The position numbers and the translations under genes are program-made. The notes beneath the pieces were generated by a model. It was not told where the DNA came from, ran no database searches, and saw only the letters and a list, made by a program, of their open reading frames with translations. Shown piece by piece: positions 30,370 through 38,890 of a stretch of 64,000 nt of DNA (its first letter is position 1; each line of letters begins with the position of its first letter). Source of the stretch: Mycolicibacterium setense (lineage in GTDB: Bacteria; Actinomycetota; Actinomycetes; Mycobacteriales; Mycobacteriaceae); the NCBI RefSeq assembly GCF_000805385.1, contig NZ_JTJW01000009.1:434001-498000 (forward strand). Direction: 5' to 3'.

Positions 30370-32250
30370 ATGTCAGGTGATCGTGCGCTCTACCGTGCTC
30401 TGTTCGAGGCCAGCCTCAACGACCCGGCCACCTTCTGGGCTGACGCGGCCAAAGCGGTGACCTGGACGTCGGAACCGCAGCGCATCCTCGACGACACCAA
30501 CCCACCGTTCTACCGGTGGTTTCCCGACGGCGAGCTCAATACGTGTGCCAATGCCCTGGACCGGCATGTGTCCGAGCGTGGCGATCAGACCGCCCTGATC
30601 TACGACTCCCCCGTCACCGGCACCAAGGCCACCTACTCCTACCGCGAGCTACGCGACGCCACCGCCCGGTTCGCCGGGGCCCTGCGTGGGCTCGGGGTGA
30701 ACAAGGGCGATCTCGTGGTGATCTACATGCCGATGGTCCCCGAGGCGGTCATCGCGATGCTGGCCTGCGCCCGCCTCGGCGCGGTGCACTCGGTGGTGTT
30801 CGGCGGGTTCGCCGCGCATGAGCTGGCCACCCGCATCGACGACGCCCGACCGGTCGTCGTGGTGAGTGCCTCGTGCGGAGTCGAGCCGACGCGCATCGTC
30901 GAATACAAACCCATGCTGGACACGGCACTACAAATCGCCGAGCACAAGCCCAAGGCTTGCGTCATCCTGCAACGCGAGCAGTGCCCGTGTGAGTTGGTGG
31001 ACGGGCGCGACCACGATTGGCAGCAGTTGACGGCCGCCGCCGCACCTGCCGATCCGGTGCCGGTGGCGGCGACCGACCCCCTGTACGTGCTCTATACGTC
31101 GGGCACCACCGGTAAGCCCAAGGGCATCGTCCGCGACAACGGCGGCCACGCGGTGGCCCTGCTGTGGAGCATGCGCCACATCTACGACGTGGCGCCCGGC
31201 GACGTGTTCTGGGCAGCCTCTGACGTCGGCTGGGTGGTCGGCCACTCATACATCGTCTACGCACCGTTGCTTCTGGGCGCGACAACCGTTCTGTACGAAG
31301 GCAAACCGATCGGCACCCCCGACGCCGGGGCGTTCTGGCGCGTGGCCGCCGAGTACGGCGTCAAGGCGCTGTTCACCGCCCCGACCGCAATTCGCGCGAT
31401 CAAGAAGGAAGATCCCGACGGCACACTGCTCGCCGATTACGACCTGTCCGGGCTCAAGTACCTGTTCCAGGCCGGCGAGCGCCTCGACCCCGACACCTAT
31501 CACTGGGCCGCCGACAAACTGGGCATCCCCGTCGTCGATCACTGGTGGCAGACCGAAACCGGATGGGCCATCGCGGCCGACCCGATGGGCGTTGAGGCGC
31601 TGCCGATCAAGGCCGGTTCGGCCACGGTGCCGATGCCGGGCTATGACGTTCAGATCCTGCGTTCGGACGGCACCCGGTGTGAAGCCGGCGAGGAAGGCGC
31701 GATCTGCATCAAGCTGCCGCTGCCGCCCGGCACGCTGCCCACGTTGTGGGGAGACGATCACCGTTATGTCGCGTCGTATCTGTCGGCGTTCACCGGCTAC
31801 TACCTCACTGGCGACGGCGGCTACGTGGACTCCGATGGCTACCTGTTCGTCATGGGCCGCACCGATGACGTGATCAACGTTGCCGGGCACCGCTTGTCGA
31901 CCGGGTCGATCGAAGCGGTGCTGGCCGATCATCCCTCGGTGGCCGAATGCGCGGTGATCGGTGTGGCCGACGAACTCAAGGGACAGGTGCCGCGCGGCTT
32001 CGTGGTGCTCAAGAGCGGCGCGTCGACCGAGGGAATCACCCAGGAGCTCGTCGACCGGGTGCGTGAAAATATCGGCGCGGTGGCGGTTTTCAAGAAGGTC
32101 GATGTGGTCGCGGCATTGCCCAAGACCCGCTCGGGCAAGATTCTGCGCAAGACCATGCGCGGCATCGCCGACGGGCTGGACGAGCCGGTGCCCTCCACCA
32201 TCGAGGATCCCGCGGTGCTCGACGCGCTCAAGAGTGTGCTCCGCCCCTGA
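30370..32250 (+). CDS. prpE: Acyl-CoA synthetase, propionyl-/acetyl-CoA type
   Basis: This 626-residue adenylate-forming enzyme has the P-loop YTSGTTGKPKGI, the WWQTETGW motif, the TGDGGYVD hinge aspartate region and the C-terminal catalytic lysine in KTRSGKILRK, which is the acetylation site of this family. The length and the DNGGH motif after the P-loop fit PrpE/ACSS3-like propionyl-CoA synthetases better than Acs. It forms acyl-AMP, then acyl-CoA, from propionate or acetate. The ATG at 30370 has no ribosome-binding site (the upstream sequence is pyrimidine-rich), so it may be leaderless. Confidence 0.88.
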   Translation: MSGDRALYRALFEASLNDPATFWADAAKAVTWTSEPQRILDDTNPPFYRWFPDGELNTCANALDRHVSERGDQTALIYDSPVTGTKATYSYRELRDATARFAGALRGLGVNKGDLVVIYMPMVPEAVIAMLACARLGAVHSVVFGGFAAHELATRIDDARPVVVVSASCGVEPTRIVEYKPMLDTALQIAEHKPKACVILQREQCPCELVDGRDHDWQQLTAAAAPADPVPVAATDPLYVLYTSGTTGKPKGIVRDNGGHAVALLWSMRHIYDVAPGDVFWAASDVGWVVGHSYIVYAPLLLGATTVLYEGKPIGTPDAGAFWRVAAEYGVKALFTAPTAIRAIKKEDPDGTLLADYDLSGLKYLFQAGERLDPDTYHWAADKLGIPVVDHWWQTETGWAIAADPMGVEALPIKAGSATVPMPGYDVQILRSDGTRCEAGEEGAICIKLPLPPGTLPTLWGDDHRYVASYLSAFTGYYLTGDGGYVDSDGYLFVMGRTDDVINVAGHRLSTGSIEAVLADHPSVAECAVIGVADELKGQVPRGFVVLKSGASTEGITQELVDRVRENIGAVAVFKKVDVVAALPKTRSGKILRKTMRGIADGLDEPVPSTIEDPAVLDALKSVLRP

Positions 32251-32258
32251 TTCCTCCC

Positions 32259-32318
32259 GCGAGCAGACGCAGAGTCGCACGAATCGGGGTCGAGAAGTGC
32301 GAGTCTGCGTCTGCTCGC
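32259..32318. terminator. Bidirectional hairpin between convergent genes
   Basis: Two 22-nt arms (32259-32280 and 32297-32318) pair with a single mismatch around a 16-nt loop. The arms begin GCGAGCAGACGCAGA and end TCTGCGTCTGCTCGC. The hairpin starts 8 bp past the synthetase stop and ends 1 bp before the stop of the convergent ATPase gene, so it can terminate both transcripts. Confidence 0.75.
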
Positions 32319-32319
32319 G

Positions 32320-34263
32320 CTAACGACGCGAGGGCCAGGCCCGGTTGCTCAGCAGCCGCAGCCCGTTGAGCGCGACCAGGATGGTGGACCCCTCATGACC
32401 GGCAACACCCAGCGGTAAGGGCAAGTGCCCGAACAGGTCCCAGGCCACCAGGACGGTGATGACGGTGGCCGCGATGACCAGGTTGGCGATCACCAGCCGC
32501 CTGGCCCGCCGGGACAACGCGATCACCGAAGCGATCGCCGAGAGATCGTCTCCCACGGTGACGACGTCGGCGGTGTCGACGGTAAGATCGGCTCCGGTGC
32601 GTCCCATCGCCATCGATGAATGTGCCGAGGCCATGGCCGGCGCGTCGTTGACGCCGTCTCCGACCATGAGCACGCGTCGCCCGCCGGATTCCAGTTCGCG
32701 AACCGTGGCCGCCTTCTCTTCGGGCAGCAGACCGGCCCGCACGTCTTCGATGCCCAACTGCTCGGCGAGGTGCATGGCCGCGGCGTGATTGTCACCGGTG
32801 AGCAGCACCGGCGACACCCCGGTGAGCGCGCGCAACTCCTGCACGGTTGCCGCCGCACCCCGGCGGGCGTCGTCATGCAGTCCCAAGACCCCGACCGCCT
32901 CGCCGTCGGCGGTCACCACCACGGCTGTCGCTCCGGTGGCCTCGATCTCCGCCACGGCCGGGACCGTGGGACCCGAATACGCCGCCGGGCTGAGCACCTC
33001 GACCTGGCATCCGTCGACGACGGCCCGGACCCCGCGGCCTGCGCGGGCGGTGAAGCCGCCGGCCTCAGGCACCGCGACGGCGCGGGATGCCGCCTCGGCG
33101 GCGATGGCGCGCCCGATCGGGTGCTCACTGAATTGCTCTGCGGCAGCGGCGGTTGCGAGCACCCGGTCGGGCGACCACTCGCCGAGAGACACCACCTGCG
33201 ATACCTGGGGAGTACCCGCGGTCAGTGTTCCGGTCTTGTCGAGCACGACGACATCCGTGTCGGCCAGCCGCTCCAACCCAACCGCTGATTTCACCAGCAC
33301 GCCGTGACGGCTGGCGTTGGCTATCGCCGACAGCAGTGGCGGCATGGTGGCGAGCACGACTGCGCACGGCGACGCCACGATCATGAACGTCATGGCGCGC
33401 AACAGAGTTGAACGCACATCGGCGCCGAACACCAGCGGTACCGCGAAAAGCGCCACGGTGGCGGCCACCACGACCACCGAATAGCGCTGCTCGACCTTCT
33501 CGATGAAAAGCTGCGTGGTGGCCCTGGTCGCCGAGGCCTGCGCGACGGCTGCGACGATGCGGGCCATCACCGTGCTCGACGGGTCCTGCGTGACCGTGAC
33601 CTGCAGTGCCCCAGAGCTGTTGAGCGTTCCGGCGAAGACATCGTCGCCGGGGTGTTTTGCGACCGGCAACGGCTCGCCGGTGATGGAGGACTGGTCGACG
33701 TCCGACGATCCGCCCACCACGGTGCCGTCCGCCGAGATCCGCTCCCCCGGACGGATCAGAATCCGGTCTCCGGGGCGCAACGACTCCGCGGCGACGACAC
33801 GCTGGGCGTCGCCCTCGAGCAGTGTCGCGTCGGCCGGGGCCAGGTCGAGCAGACCGCGCACCGAACGTTCGGTGCGCGTGGTGGCAACGTCCTCCAACGC
33901 ACCCGATGTCGCGAATATGACGATCAACAGGGCACCGTCGAACACCTGCCCGATCGCTGCCGCACCGATCGCCGCCAAGATCATCAGCAGGTCGACATCG
34001 AGCGTGCGGTCGCGCAGCGCCTGCACACCGGATACCGCCGATTGCCAACCGCCGGCGAGATAGCACGACAGATACAGCGCCCACCACAGCGGAGCCGGCG
34101 CATCGGCGAGCTGAGCGGTCACCGCGGCCAGCATCAAGACGAGGGCGGCGGCGGCCCAGCGCACCGACGCCAGGGACCCGATCCAGGTGCCGATGCCTGG
34201 CGGCCCGATCCGCCGGGCGTCGCCCTCTGGCGCAGATAACGGGTCGGTCGACACTGCGGTCAT
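32320..34263 (-). CDS. ctpJ: P1B-4-type metal-exporting ATPase (CtpJ/CtpD-like)
   Basis: This 647-residue heavy-metal P-type ATPase has TGEP in the actuator domain, the metal-site motif SPC at 298-300, DKTGT with Asp342, an HP motif (SEHPIG), GDGVNDAPAM, and the final-helix motif HEGSTILVALNGLRLL. SPC together with HEGSTxxVxxNxxR defines the P1B-4 group, which exports Co2+/Fe2+ (and Zn or Ni in some cases). There is no N-terminal HMA domain, as usual for this group. The start MTAVSTDPLS is fixed by GGGAGGTG nine bases upstream. It is divergent from an NmtR-like sensor, matching the nmtR-ctpJ pair of M. tuberculosis. Confidence 0.9.
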   Translation of the reverse strand: MTAVSTDPLSAPEGDARRIGPPGIGTWIGSLASVRWAAAALVLMLAAVTAQLADAPAPLWWALYLSCYLAGGWQSAVSGVQALRDRTLDVDLLMILAAIGAAAIGQVFDGALLIVIFATSGALEDVATTRTERSVRGLLDLAPADATLLEGDAQRVVAAESLRPGDRILIRPGERISADGTVVGGSSDVDQSSITGEPLPVAKHPGDDVFAGTLNSSGALQVTVTQDPSSTVMARIVAAVAQASATRATTQLFIEKVEQRYSVVVVAATVALFAVPLVFGADVRSTLLRAMTFMIVASPCAVVLATMPPLLSAIANASRHGVLVKSAVGLERLADTDVVVLDKTGTLTAGTPQVSQVVSLGEWSPDRVLATAAAAEQFSEHPIGRAIAAEAASRAVAVPEAGGFTARAGRGVRAVVDGCQVEVLSPAAYSGPTVPAVAEIEATGATAVVVTADGEAVGVLGLHDDARRGAAATVQELRALTGVSPVLLTGDNHAAAMHLAEQLGIEDVRAGLLPEEKAATVRELESGGRRVLMVGDGVNDAPAMASAHSSMAMGRTGADLTVDTADVVTVGDDLSAIASVIALSRRARRLVIANLVIAATVITVLVAWDLFGHLPLPLGVAGHEGSTILVALNGLRLLSNRAWPSRR

Positions 34264-34304
34264 GAACTGCACCTCCCTCCCACTCTCGCCAACACACATC
34301 GCTG

Positions 34305-34334
34305 ACATTTATACATGTAGAGATTGAAATGTAT
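34305..34334. promoter_or_regulatory. Inverted-repeat operator between ctpJ and nmtR
   Basis: ACATTT (34305-34310) and AAATGT (34327-34332), together with ATACAT (34311-34316) and ATGTAT (34329-34334), form an AT-rich imperfect inverted repeat in an otherwise GC-rich 107-bp divergent intergenic region. ArsR/SmtB-type sensors bind such 12-2-12-like repeats. It lies 36 bp before the nmtR start and 41 bp before the ctpJ start. Confidence 0.6.
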
Positions 34335-34370
34335 CACCGATGTTTTTGTCCACATGCTTGAATGAATGCC

Positions 34371-34724
34371 ATGGGCCATGGAGTTGAGGGGCGTGCGACG
34401 CCGGCAGCTGCCCTCGACGCGGCCTCAGCGGCCAAAGTCGCCGAGACCCTGCAAGCGCTGGCCTCCCCCAATCGATTGCTGATCTTGACCCGGTTACGGG
34501 AATCGCCGTGCTCGGTCACCGAACTGTCCGCCGCGGTCGGCATGGAGCAGCCCGCGGTCTCCAACCAACTCCGGCTATTGCGGGCGCTGGGCCTGGTGAC
34601 CGGCGACAGATCCGGCCGCAATATCGTCTACCGGCTGTACGACAACCATGTCGCGCAACTGCTCGATGAGGCCATCTACCACATCGAGCACCTCCGGCTC
34701 GGTGCCCGCGAAACCTCGGCCTGA
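34371..34724 (+). CDS. nmtR: NmtR-like ArsR/SmtB nickel-cobalt sensor
   Basis: This 117-residue winged-helix repressor has the start MGHGVEGR chosen because NmtR uses its N-terminal Gly-His for metal binding. The alpha-5 ligands of NmtR are at identical positions: Asp91, His93, His104 and His107. The later His109 and His116 of M. tuberculosis NmtR are absent (Arg109, shorter tail). The recognition helix is MEQPAVSNQLRLLRALG. It should release the promoter of the divergent exporter when Ni2+ or Co2+ binds. Metal preference could be shifted by the missing histidines. Confidence 0.92.
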   Translation: MGHGVEGRATPAAALDAASAAKVAETLQALASPNRLLILTRLRESPCSVTELSAAVGMEQPAVSNQLRLLRALGLVTGDRSGRNIVYRLYDNHVAQLLDEAIYHIEHLRLGARETSA

Positions 34725-34943
34725 GCCCTAAATTCGCTGCGGGCAAAGAGTTTCACGCATTGTTCACCTGTGCGTGCCAACCCGCAACAGACCGCATGGC
34801 AAAAACGCGCGCCATTGACGGAGTCCTTTATTTTCGCAGTGGGCCGAACTATTGTGAAGTCGTTATATGTTGATGTCCGCCCATACTCGGGAGTTTGCTG
34901 CCGGCCTTCCGGTGGCACCCGAAAAGTGAGGAGTTGAACAACG

Positions 34944-35042
34944 ATGCGCATGGCAACCAAGGGATCGTGCACCTGTCGCTGCAATGCCTGCGACGGTGGC
35001 CACCACTGCGGCAACCCCCCGAACTGCAACGCGCGGCGCTGA
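34944..35042 (+). CDS. 32-residue Cys/His-rich peptide (metallothionein-like candidate)
   Basis: ATG at 34944, with GAGGAG 9-10 bases upstream, opens a 32-codon frame reading MRMATKGSCTCRCNACDGGH followed by HCGNPPNCNARR. It has six cysteines (9, 11, 13, 16, 22, 28) and two adjacent His (20-21), one metal-ligand residue in four, with no hydrophobic segment. It lies alone in a 500-bp gap between nmtR and a ZIP transporter, next to a metal exporter. The composition and context suggest a metal-binding peptide; this is not the known MymT sequence. A regulatory leader ORF or modified-peptide precursor is the alternative. Confidence 0.6.
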   Translation: MRMATKGSCTCRCNACDGGHHCGNPPNCNARR

Positions 35043-35212
35043 CGCCGTAGGTGGCCTGCCGCCCGGACAACCGGCGGCAGGTCACCGCGACACCCGCTAC
35101 GCCGCTTGACCATCGGGCCACACCCCATCGATCGCACCGATCAGTCGTGCGATCTCGCGTCTCGTCGCGTATCTGACCAGTCCTCCTACCCGATTCCGGG
35201 CCTGCCCTGCCT

Positions 35213-35218
35213 TATGCT
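35213..35218 (+). promoter_or_regulatory. -10 element of a leaderless ZIP transcript
   Basis: TATGCT matches the mycobacterial TANNNT -10 consensus and ends 6 bases before the GTG start codon of the ZIP gene, so transcription would start at or next to the start codon. Confidence 0.5.
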
Positions 35219-35224
35219 GCGGCT

Positions 35225-35929
35225 GTGCTCTCCGCGCTGACTTGGGGCCTGGTCGCTGCATCCTCACTGCTCATCGGAGCCGTCGCCGGCGTGGTGCGCA
35301 ACTGGAATCGACGCCTCGTCGGGCTCGTCCTCGGCTTCGGCGCCGGCGCGCTCATCTCCAGCATCTCCTTCGAACTCGCCGAGGAAGGCTTCCGCGCCAG
35401 CGGCGGCTGGGCCGTGGCGCTCGGCCTGGCCATCGGCGCCGTGGTGTTCTACCTCGCGGACAAGGCAGTAGATCGACTGGGCCGCAATGGAACCCAGACC
35501 GCCGGACTCCCCCTGCTACTCGGCGCTCTGCTGGACGGAATTCCCGAGCAGGCCGCGCTCGGCATCGGCATCGCGACCGGAGCCGGTGTCAGCCTGGCCC
35601 TCGTGGTGTCGATCTTCGTGTCGAATCTGCCCGAGGCCATCGGATCGGCCAGCGACATGCGATCAGCCGGAGAGCCGGCCCGCCGCATCGTGGGCGGCTG
35701 GACCGCGATTGCCGCACTGTGCGCGCTGGCCACCGTCGCCGGCTACCAGCTGCAGAACGTAGCCGGCGCCCAGTTCCAGGGCGGCATAAACGGTTTCGCC
35801 GCCGGAGCACTGCTGGTCATGCTGGTGGGCTCGATGATCCCCGAGGCCACCGAGAAAGCCGGCGAGAACGCCGGGCTGGCAGCCGTACTCGGATTCGCGG
35901 TCGCCGCCGGTCTGTCACTGGCCGGGTGA
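35225..35929 (+). CDS. ZIP-family metal transporter
   Basis: This 234-residue membrane protein has seven to eight helices. The ZIP metal-site helices appear as LLGALLDGIPEQAALG (in place of HNxPEG) and VSNLPEAIGSA. It belongs to the ZIP/GufA group, usually Zn2+/Mn2+/Fe2+ importers. The first site has Asp-Gly in place of His-Asn, so specificity may differ. The GTG start has no ribosome-binding site; TATGCT at 35213-35218 lies 6 bases before the GTG, so the transcript is probably leaderless. Confidence 0.8.
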   Translation: MLSALTWGLVAASSLLIGAVAGVVRNWNRRLVGLVLGFGAGALISSISFELAEEGFRASGGWAVALGLAIGAVVFYLADKAVDRLGRNGTQTAGLPLLLGALLDGIPEQAALGIGIATGAGVSLALVVSIFVSNLPEAIGSASDMRSAGEPARRIVGGWTAIAALCALATVAGYQLQNVAGAQFQGGINGFAAGALLVMLVGSMIPEATEKAGENAGLAAVLGFAVAAGLSLAG

Positions 35930-35942
35930 ACAAACTACGGGT

Positions 35943-35948
35943 TAGGTT
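35943..35948 (+). promoter_or_regulatory. -10 element of a leaderless Lgt-like transcript
   Basis: TAGGTT matches TANNNT and ends 6 bases before the GTG at 35955, the same geometry as at the preceding ZIP gene. The Lgt-like operon may thus have its own promoter in the 25-bp gap. Confidence 0.45.
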
Positions 35949-35954
35949 CGGCAG

Positions 35955-36740
35955 GTGACTGCGCAGTGGCACCTCGGGCCTCTCAGCGTCGATGTGCACA
36001 ACGTTTTCGTCGCGCTCGGCGTATCCGCCGCCCTGCTGGTGTTCATCTACGAGGCCCGCCGTCGCGGCGCGGTCAACGAGCAGTCCGTGGTCGCCGCGGC
36101 CGGTGCGCTGATAGGTGGCGCGATCGGGATGCGGTTGACCGGGTGGATGCGTCACCTGGACTTCAGCGCCAATCCCAGCCTGGCGCAGGCCTGGCAGTTC
36201 GGCTCACGCAGCATCCTCGGCGGGCTGCTCGGCGCCTACCTCGGCGTCCTCATCGCCAAACGGATCGGCGGTTATCGCGGAAAGACCGGCGACCTGTTCG
36301 CCCCCGCGGTCGCACTCGGCATGGCGATCGGCCGCATCGGCTGCCACCTCACCGAAGCCCCGGGCCGGCCCACCACGCTGCCGTGGGGCATCCATGCCCC
36401 GGTCGACACCCCGGAATGCCCCGGCTGCCTCGCCGGAGCGGCCATGCACCCGTCGTTCCTCTACGAGATCGCCTTCCAGCTCACCGCATTCGCCGTGCTG
36501 TTGTGGCTGCGTCCCCGCATCGTCAAGCCCGGTGAACTGTTCGTCCTCTACGTCGCCGGCTACGCGGTGTTCCGCTTCCTCGTCGAGTTCGTCCGGGCCA
36601 ACGAGACCGTGTGGCTGGATCTCACCCGCCCGCAATGGTTCCTGCTCCCATCGTCGCTCATCCTGGGATTTCGGCTGTGGTACGGCTACCGCCGCGGGTA
36701 CTATCGCAAACCAGCCCACTTCCAGGAGGTGCCCGCATGA
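35955..36740 (+). CDS. Lgt-like prolipoprotein diacylglyceryl transferase homologue
   Basis: This 261-residue membrane protein has seven helices in the Lgt arrangement. Lgt hallmarks kept are GRIG (126-129), HPSFLYE (165-171, cf. HPSQLYE) and FRFLVEFVR. Altered: the catalytic RIGNFxNGE segment reads RIGCHLTEAPG, so the invariant Asn is Cys130 and the NGE triplet is TEA. An APVDTPECPGC segment adds two Cys in a loop. It therefore belongs to a divergent Lgt-like family and may act on a glycerolipid without being a lipoprotein transferase. It is coupled by ATGA to the next gene, in an operon with a radical SAM enzyme. Confidence 0.75.
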   Translation: MTAQWHLGPLSVDVHNVFVALGVSAALLVFIYEARRRGAVNEQSVVAAAGALIGGAIGMRLTGWMRHLDFSANPSLAQAWQFGSRSILGGLLGAYLGVLIAKRIGGYRGKTGDLFAPAVALGMAIGRIGCHLTEAPGRPTTLPWGIHAPVDTPECPGCLAGAAMHPSFLYEIAFQLTAFAVLLWLRPRIVKPGELFVLYVAGYAVFRFLVEFVRANETVWLDLTRPQWFLLPSSLILGFRLWYGYRRGYYRKPAHFQEVPA

Positions 36741-37240
36741 CGACACCGCCCGGCCCTCCTGACGTCCCGCCCCCGCCCGGCGAAGACCCACCGGAGTTCG
36801 GCCCACAAAGCTTTGAACCACAAGGGATCCCACCCGCCTACCACGGCGGCCAGACTCCACCTCCACCCCAGGGCCAGCCCGTCTACCCGTACCCGCCGGG
36901 CTATCCGTACGGTCCCCCACCGCAACCGCCACGGCGCATCTCGGTCCCCATGGTGATCCTCGGCCCGTTTCTTTACGCCGCACTCAACCTGATCATCGGG
37001 TTCGCCGCCTTCGTCGGCGCAGGTGCCGCCGACAGCAGCGGCGGCAGCACCAACGCGGTCTTCGGCGGTGCCGCTCTGCTCTTGGCCTTCATCGCGTTCG
37101 GCGCTGGGACCCTGATGTTGTTGTCGAAGAACCCGACGGCGAAGGGCCTCGGCATCGGACTGATGGTCGGCTGGGCGCTGGTCTCGCTGTTCACCGCCGG
37201 GTTCTGCACCGGCATCAACCCCGAGTTGTACGCCCTGTGA
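36737..37240 (+). CDS. Pro-rich small membrane protein, unknown
   Basis: This 167-residue protein starts MTTPPGPPDVPPPPGEDPP by an ATGA overlap with the Lgt-like gene. The first 75 residues are Pro/Gly/Tyr-rich and probably disordered and cytoplasmic. Then come three helices (VPMVILGPFLYAALNLIIG, AVFGGAALLLAFIAFG and LMVGWALVSLFTAGF). The plan resembles mycobacterial Pro-rich-tail membrane proteins without a defined function. Its stop overlaps the radical SAM start (GTGA), so it is probably a membrane partner of the two enzymes. Confidence 0.7.
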   Translation: MTTPPGPPDVPPPPGEDPPEFGPQSFEPQGIPPAYHGGQTPPPPQGQPVYPYPPGYPYGPPPQPPRRISVPMVILGPFLYAALNLIIGFAAFVGAGAADSSGGSTNAVFGGAALLLAFIAFGAGTLMLLSKNPTAKGLGIGLMVGWALVSLFTAGFCTGINPELYAL

Positions 37241-38808
37241 GCACCGGTATGGGGTTGCGCGGTGACCGCTTGCACCGGTACGTGAGCGCGTTCTGCCCGC
37301 GCTGTCATGACGAGGCACCCGAGCGCCCGTTGACCGATGTCGCGCGCCTGGCGGGCATCCTGGTCGAACGCGACGGACAGATCTGGCTCGAACGCGGTTG
37401 CCGTACGCACGGATTGGTGCGCACCCTGTACGACGAGGATCCCGAGATCCTGTCCTATCTGGAGGAGTGGACCGCGCCGACAAAGGCCCACACACCCGAT
37501 GTCGCCGGCAACTTCGACCCGATACCTGCGGCCTATCTGCGTGGCTTGCCCGAGATGCAGACACAGCACACCTGCATCCTGCTGGAGGACATCGCCGAGA
37601 CCTGCAACCTGCGCTGCCCGACCTGTTTCACCGACAGCTCACCCGATTTGCGCCACGTGGTGCCGATCGCGGACGTGCTGGCCAACGTCGACCAACGGCT
37701 GGCCCGCGAGAACGGGCGCATCGACGTCCTGATGCTCAGCGGCGGCGAACCCACGTTGCACCCCGACCTGGCCGCGTTGCTCGATCAGCTGGTCGCCCGT
37801 CCGATCACGCGAATCCTGGTCAACAGCAACGGGGTCCGCATCAGCAATGACGACGGGCTACTCGACCTGCTCACCACGCACCGCGAACGCGTCGAGGTGT
37901 ACCTGCAGTACGACGGGTTGTCCGAGCAGGCGCACCGCCACCACCGCGGCGGCGATCTGCGGAGGATCAAACAACAAGCCCTGCAACGCCTGTCCGAGCG
38001 CGAGATCTTCACCACCCTGGTGATGACATGCGCGCTCGGGGTGAACGACGACGAGATCGGGGACATGGTCCAGCTGGCCCTGGACACCCCATACGTCGGC
38101 GGCCTCACCATCCAGCCGCAGTTCGGCTCCGGCCGGTCCGGAGCGATCGACCCGATGAACCGGCTCACCCACACCGGCGTGCTCAAGCGGCTGGGCCCGC
38201 AGACCGGCGGCGCCGTCACCTGGCGTGATCTGACCGCGCTGCCGTGCTCGCATCCACACTGCTGCTCGGTCGGCTATCTCGTCCGCGACGACAGCGATCA
38301 GTGGCGCTCGCTGGTATCGGTCATCGGCACCGAAAGCCTCAAGGACAAGCTGGGCCTGGTCGCCAACCGGATCGCCGACACCGAGATCCCCCGCGAGCTG
38401 CGGACGGCGGTGCGGGAATCACTGCTCGGCCTGCTCTCGGAGCAGTCCTCACTGTCGCATCCCCAGATCGGCGATGTGTGGCGCGCCATCTGTGAGAGCT
38501 GCGACCTGGGGATGGGGACCTTGCTGACCCTGGCTTCCTCGGCCCTGCCGGGCCGCCGCCGCAAGATCCGCGAGTTGCTCGGTGAGCGCGTGGTGCGGCT
38601 GACCGTCAAACCGTTCATGGACATCTCCACGATGATCGAGGAACGCCTGATCCAATGCTGCGTGCACGTCGGAACCCGCTCGGGCCAGCCCGATTCAGCC
38701 CAGCACCAGTGCGCGCCGTTCTGTGCCGTGCAGGCGTGGCCCGCGCTCGGGCGTCAACGACTGTCACTTTCGGCCGGACAGGCATTACCGCTCATCGAGA
38801 TTCGATGA
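37237..38808 (+). CDS. Radical SAM enzyme resembling tetraether lipid synthase (Tes)
   Basis: This 523-residue protein has a radical SAM cluster motif C-x3-C-x2-C at Cys123, 127, 130 (CNLRCPTC) and GGEPTLHPD at 169-177. Extra cysteines form pairs typical of auxiliary Fe-S or zinc sites: CPRC (20-23), C55, CSHPHCC (337-343), CESC (419-422), CC (474-475) and CAPFC (492-496). This layout matches the Tes family that joins alkyl chains of membrane lipids through C-C bonds, as far as I remember it. Co-transcription with an Lgt-like enzyme suggests lipid modification; the product is unknown. The GTG start overlaps the previous stop. Confidence 0.75.
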   Translation: MSTGMGLRGDRLHRYVSAFCPRCHDEAPERPLTDVARLAGILVERDGQIWLERGCRTHGLVRTLYDEDPEILSYLEEWTAPTKAHTPDVAGNFDPIPAAYLRGLPEMQTQHTCILLEDIAETCNLRCPTCFTDSSPDLRHVVPIADVLANVDQRLARENGRIDVLMLSGGEPTLHPDLAALLDQLVARPITRILVNSNGVRISNDDGLLDLLTTHRERVEVYLQYDGLSEQAHRHHRGGDLRRIKQQALQRLSEREIFTTLVMTCALGVNDDEIGDMVQLALDTPYVGGLTIQPQFGSGRSGAIDPMNRLTHTGVLKRLGPQTGGAVTWRDLTALPCSHPHCCSVGYLVRDDSDQWRSLVSVIGTESLKDKLGLVANRIADTEIPRELRTAVRESLLGLLSEQSSLSHPQIGDVWRAICESCDLGMGTLLTLASSALPGRRRKIRELLGERVVRLTVKPFMDISTMIEERLIQCCVHVGTRSGQPDSAQHQCAPFCAVQAWPALGRQRLSLSAGQALPLIEIR

Positions 38809-38890
38809 CCGGGCGGACGACCTGGCCCTAAGGCCGGCGGCAACCGTGAGCGGGCAAGACCGGATGCGCAGGCACCCAGGTCAAGACGGC

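Noticed and set aside
34725..34943. Search for another gene or RNA between nmtR and the Cys-rich ORF
   Set aside because: The sequence is AT-richer than its surroundings and probably holds the promoter, but no frame or structure could be supported.
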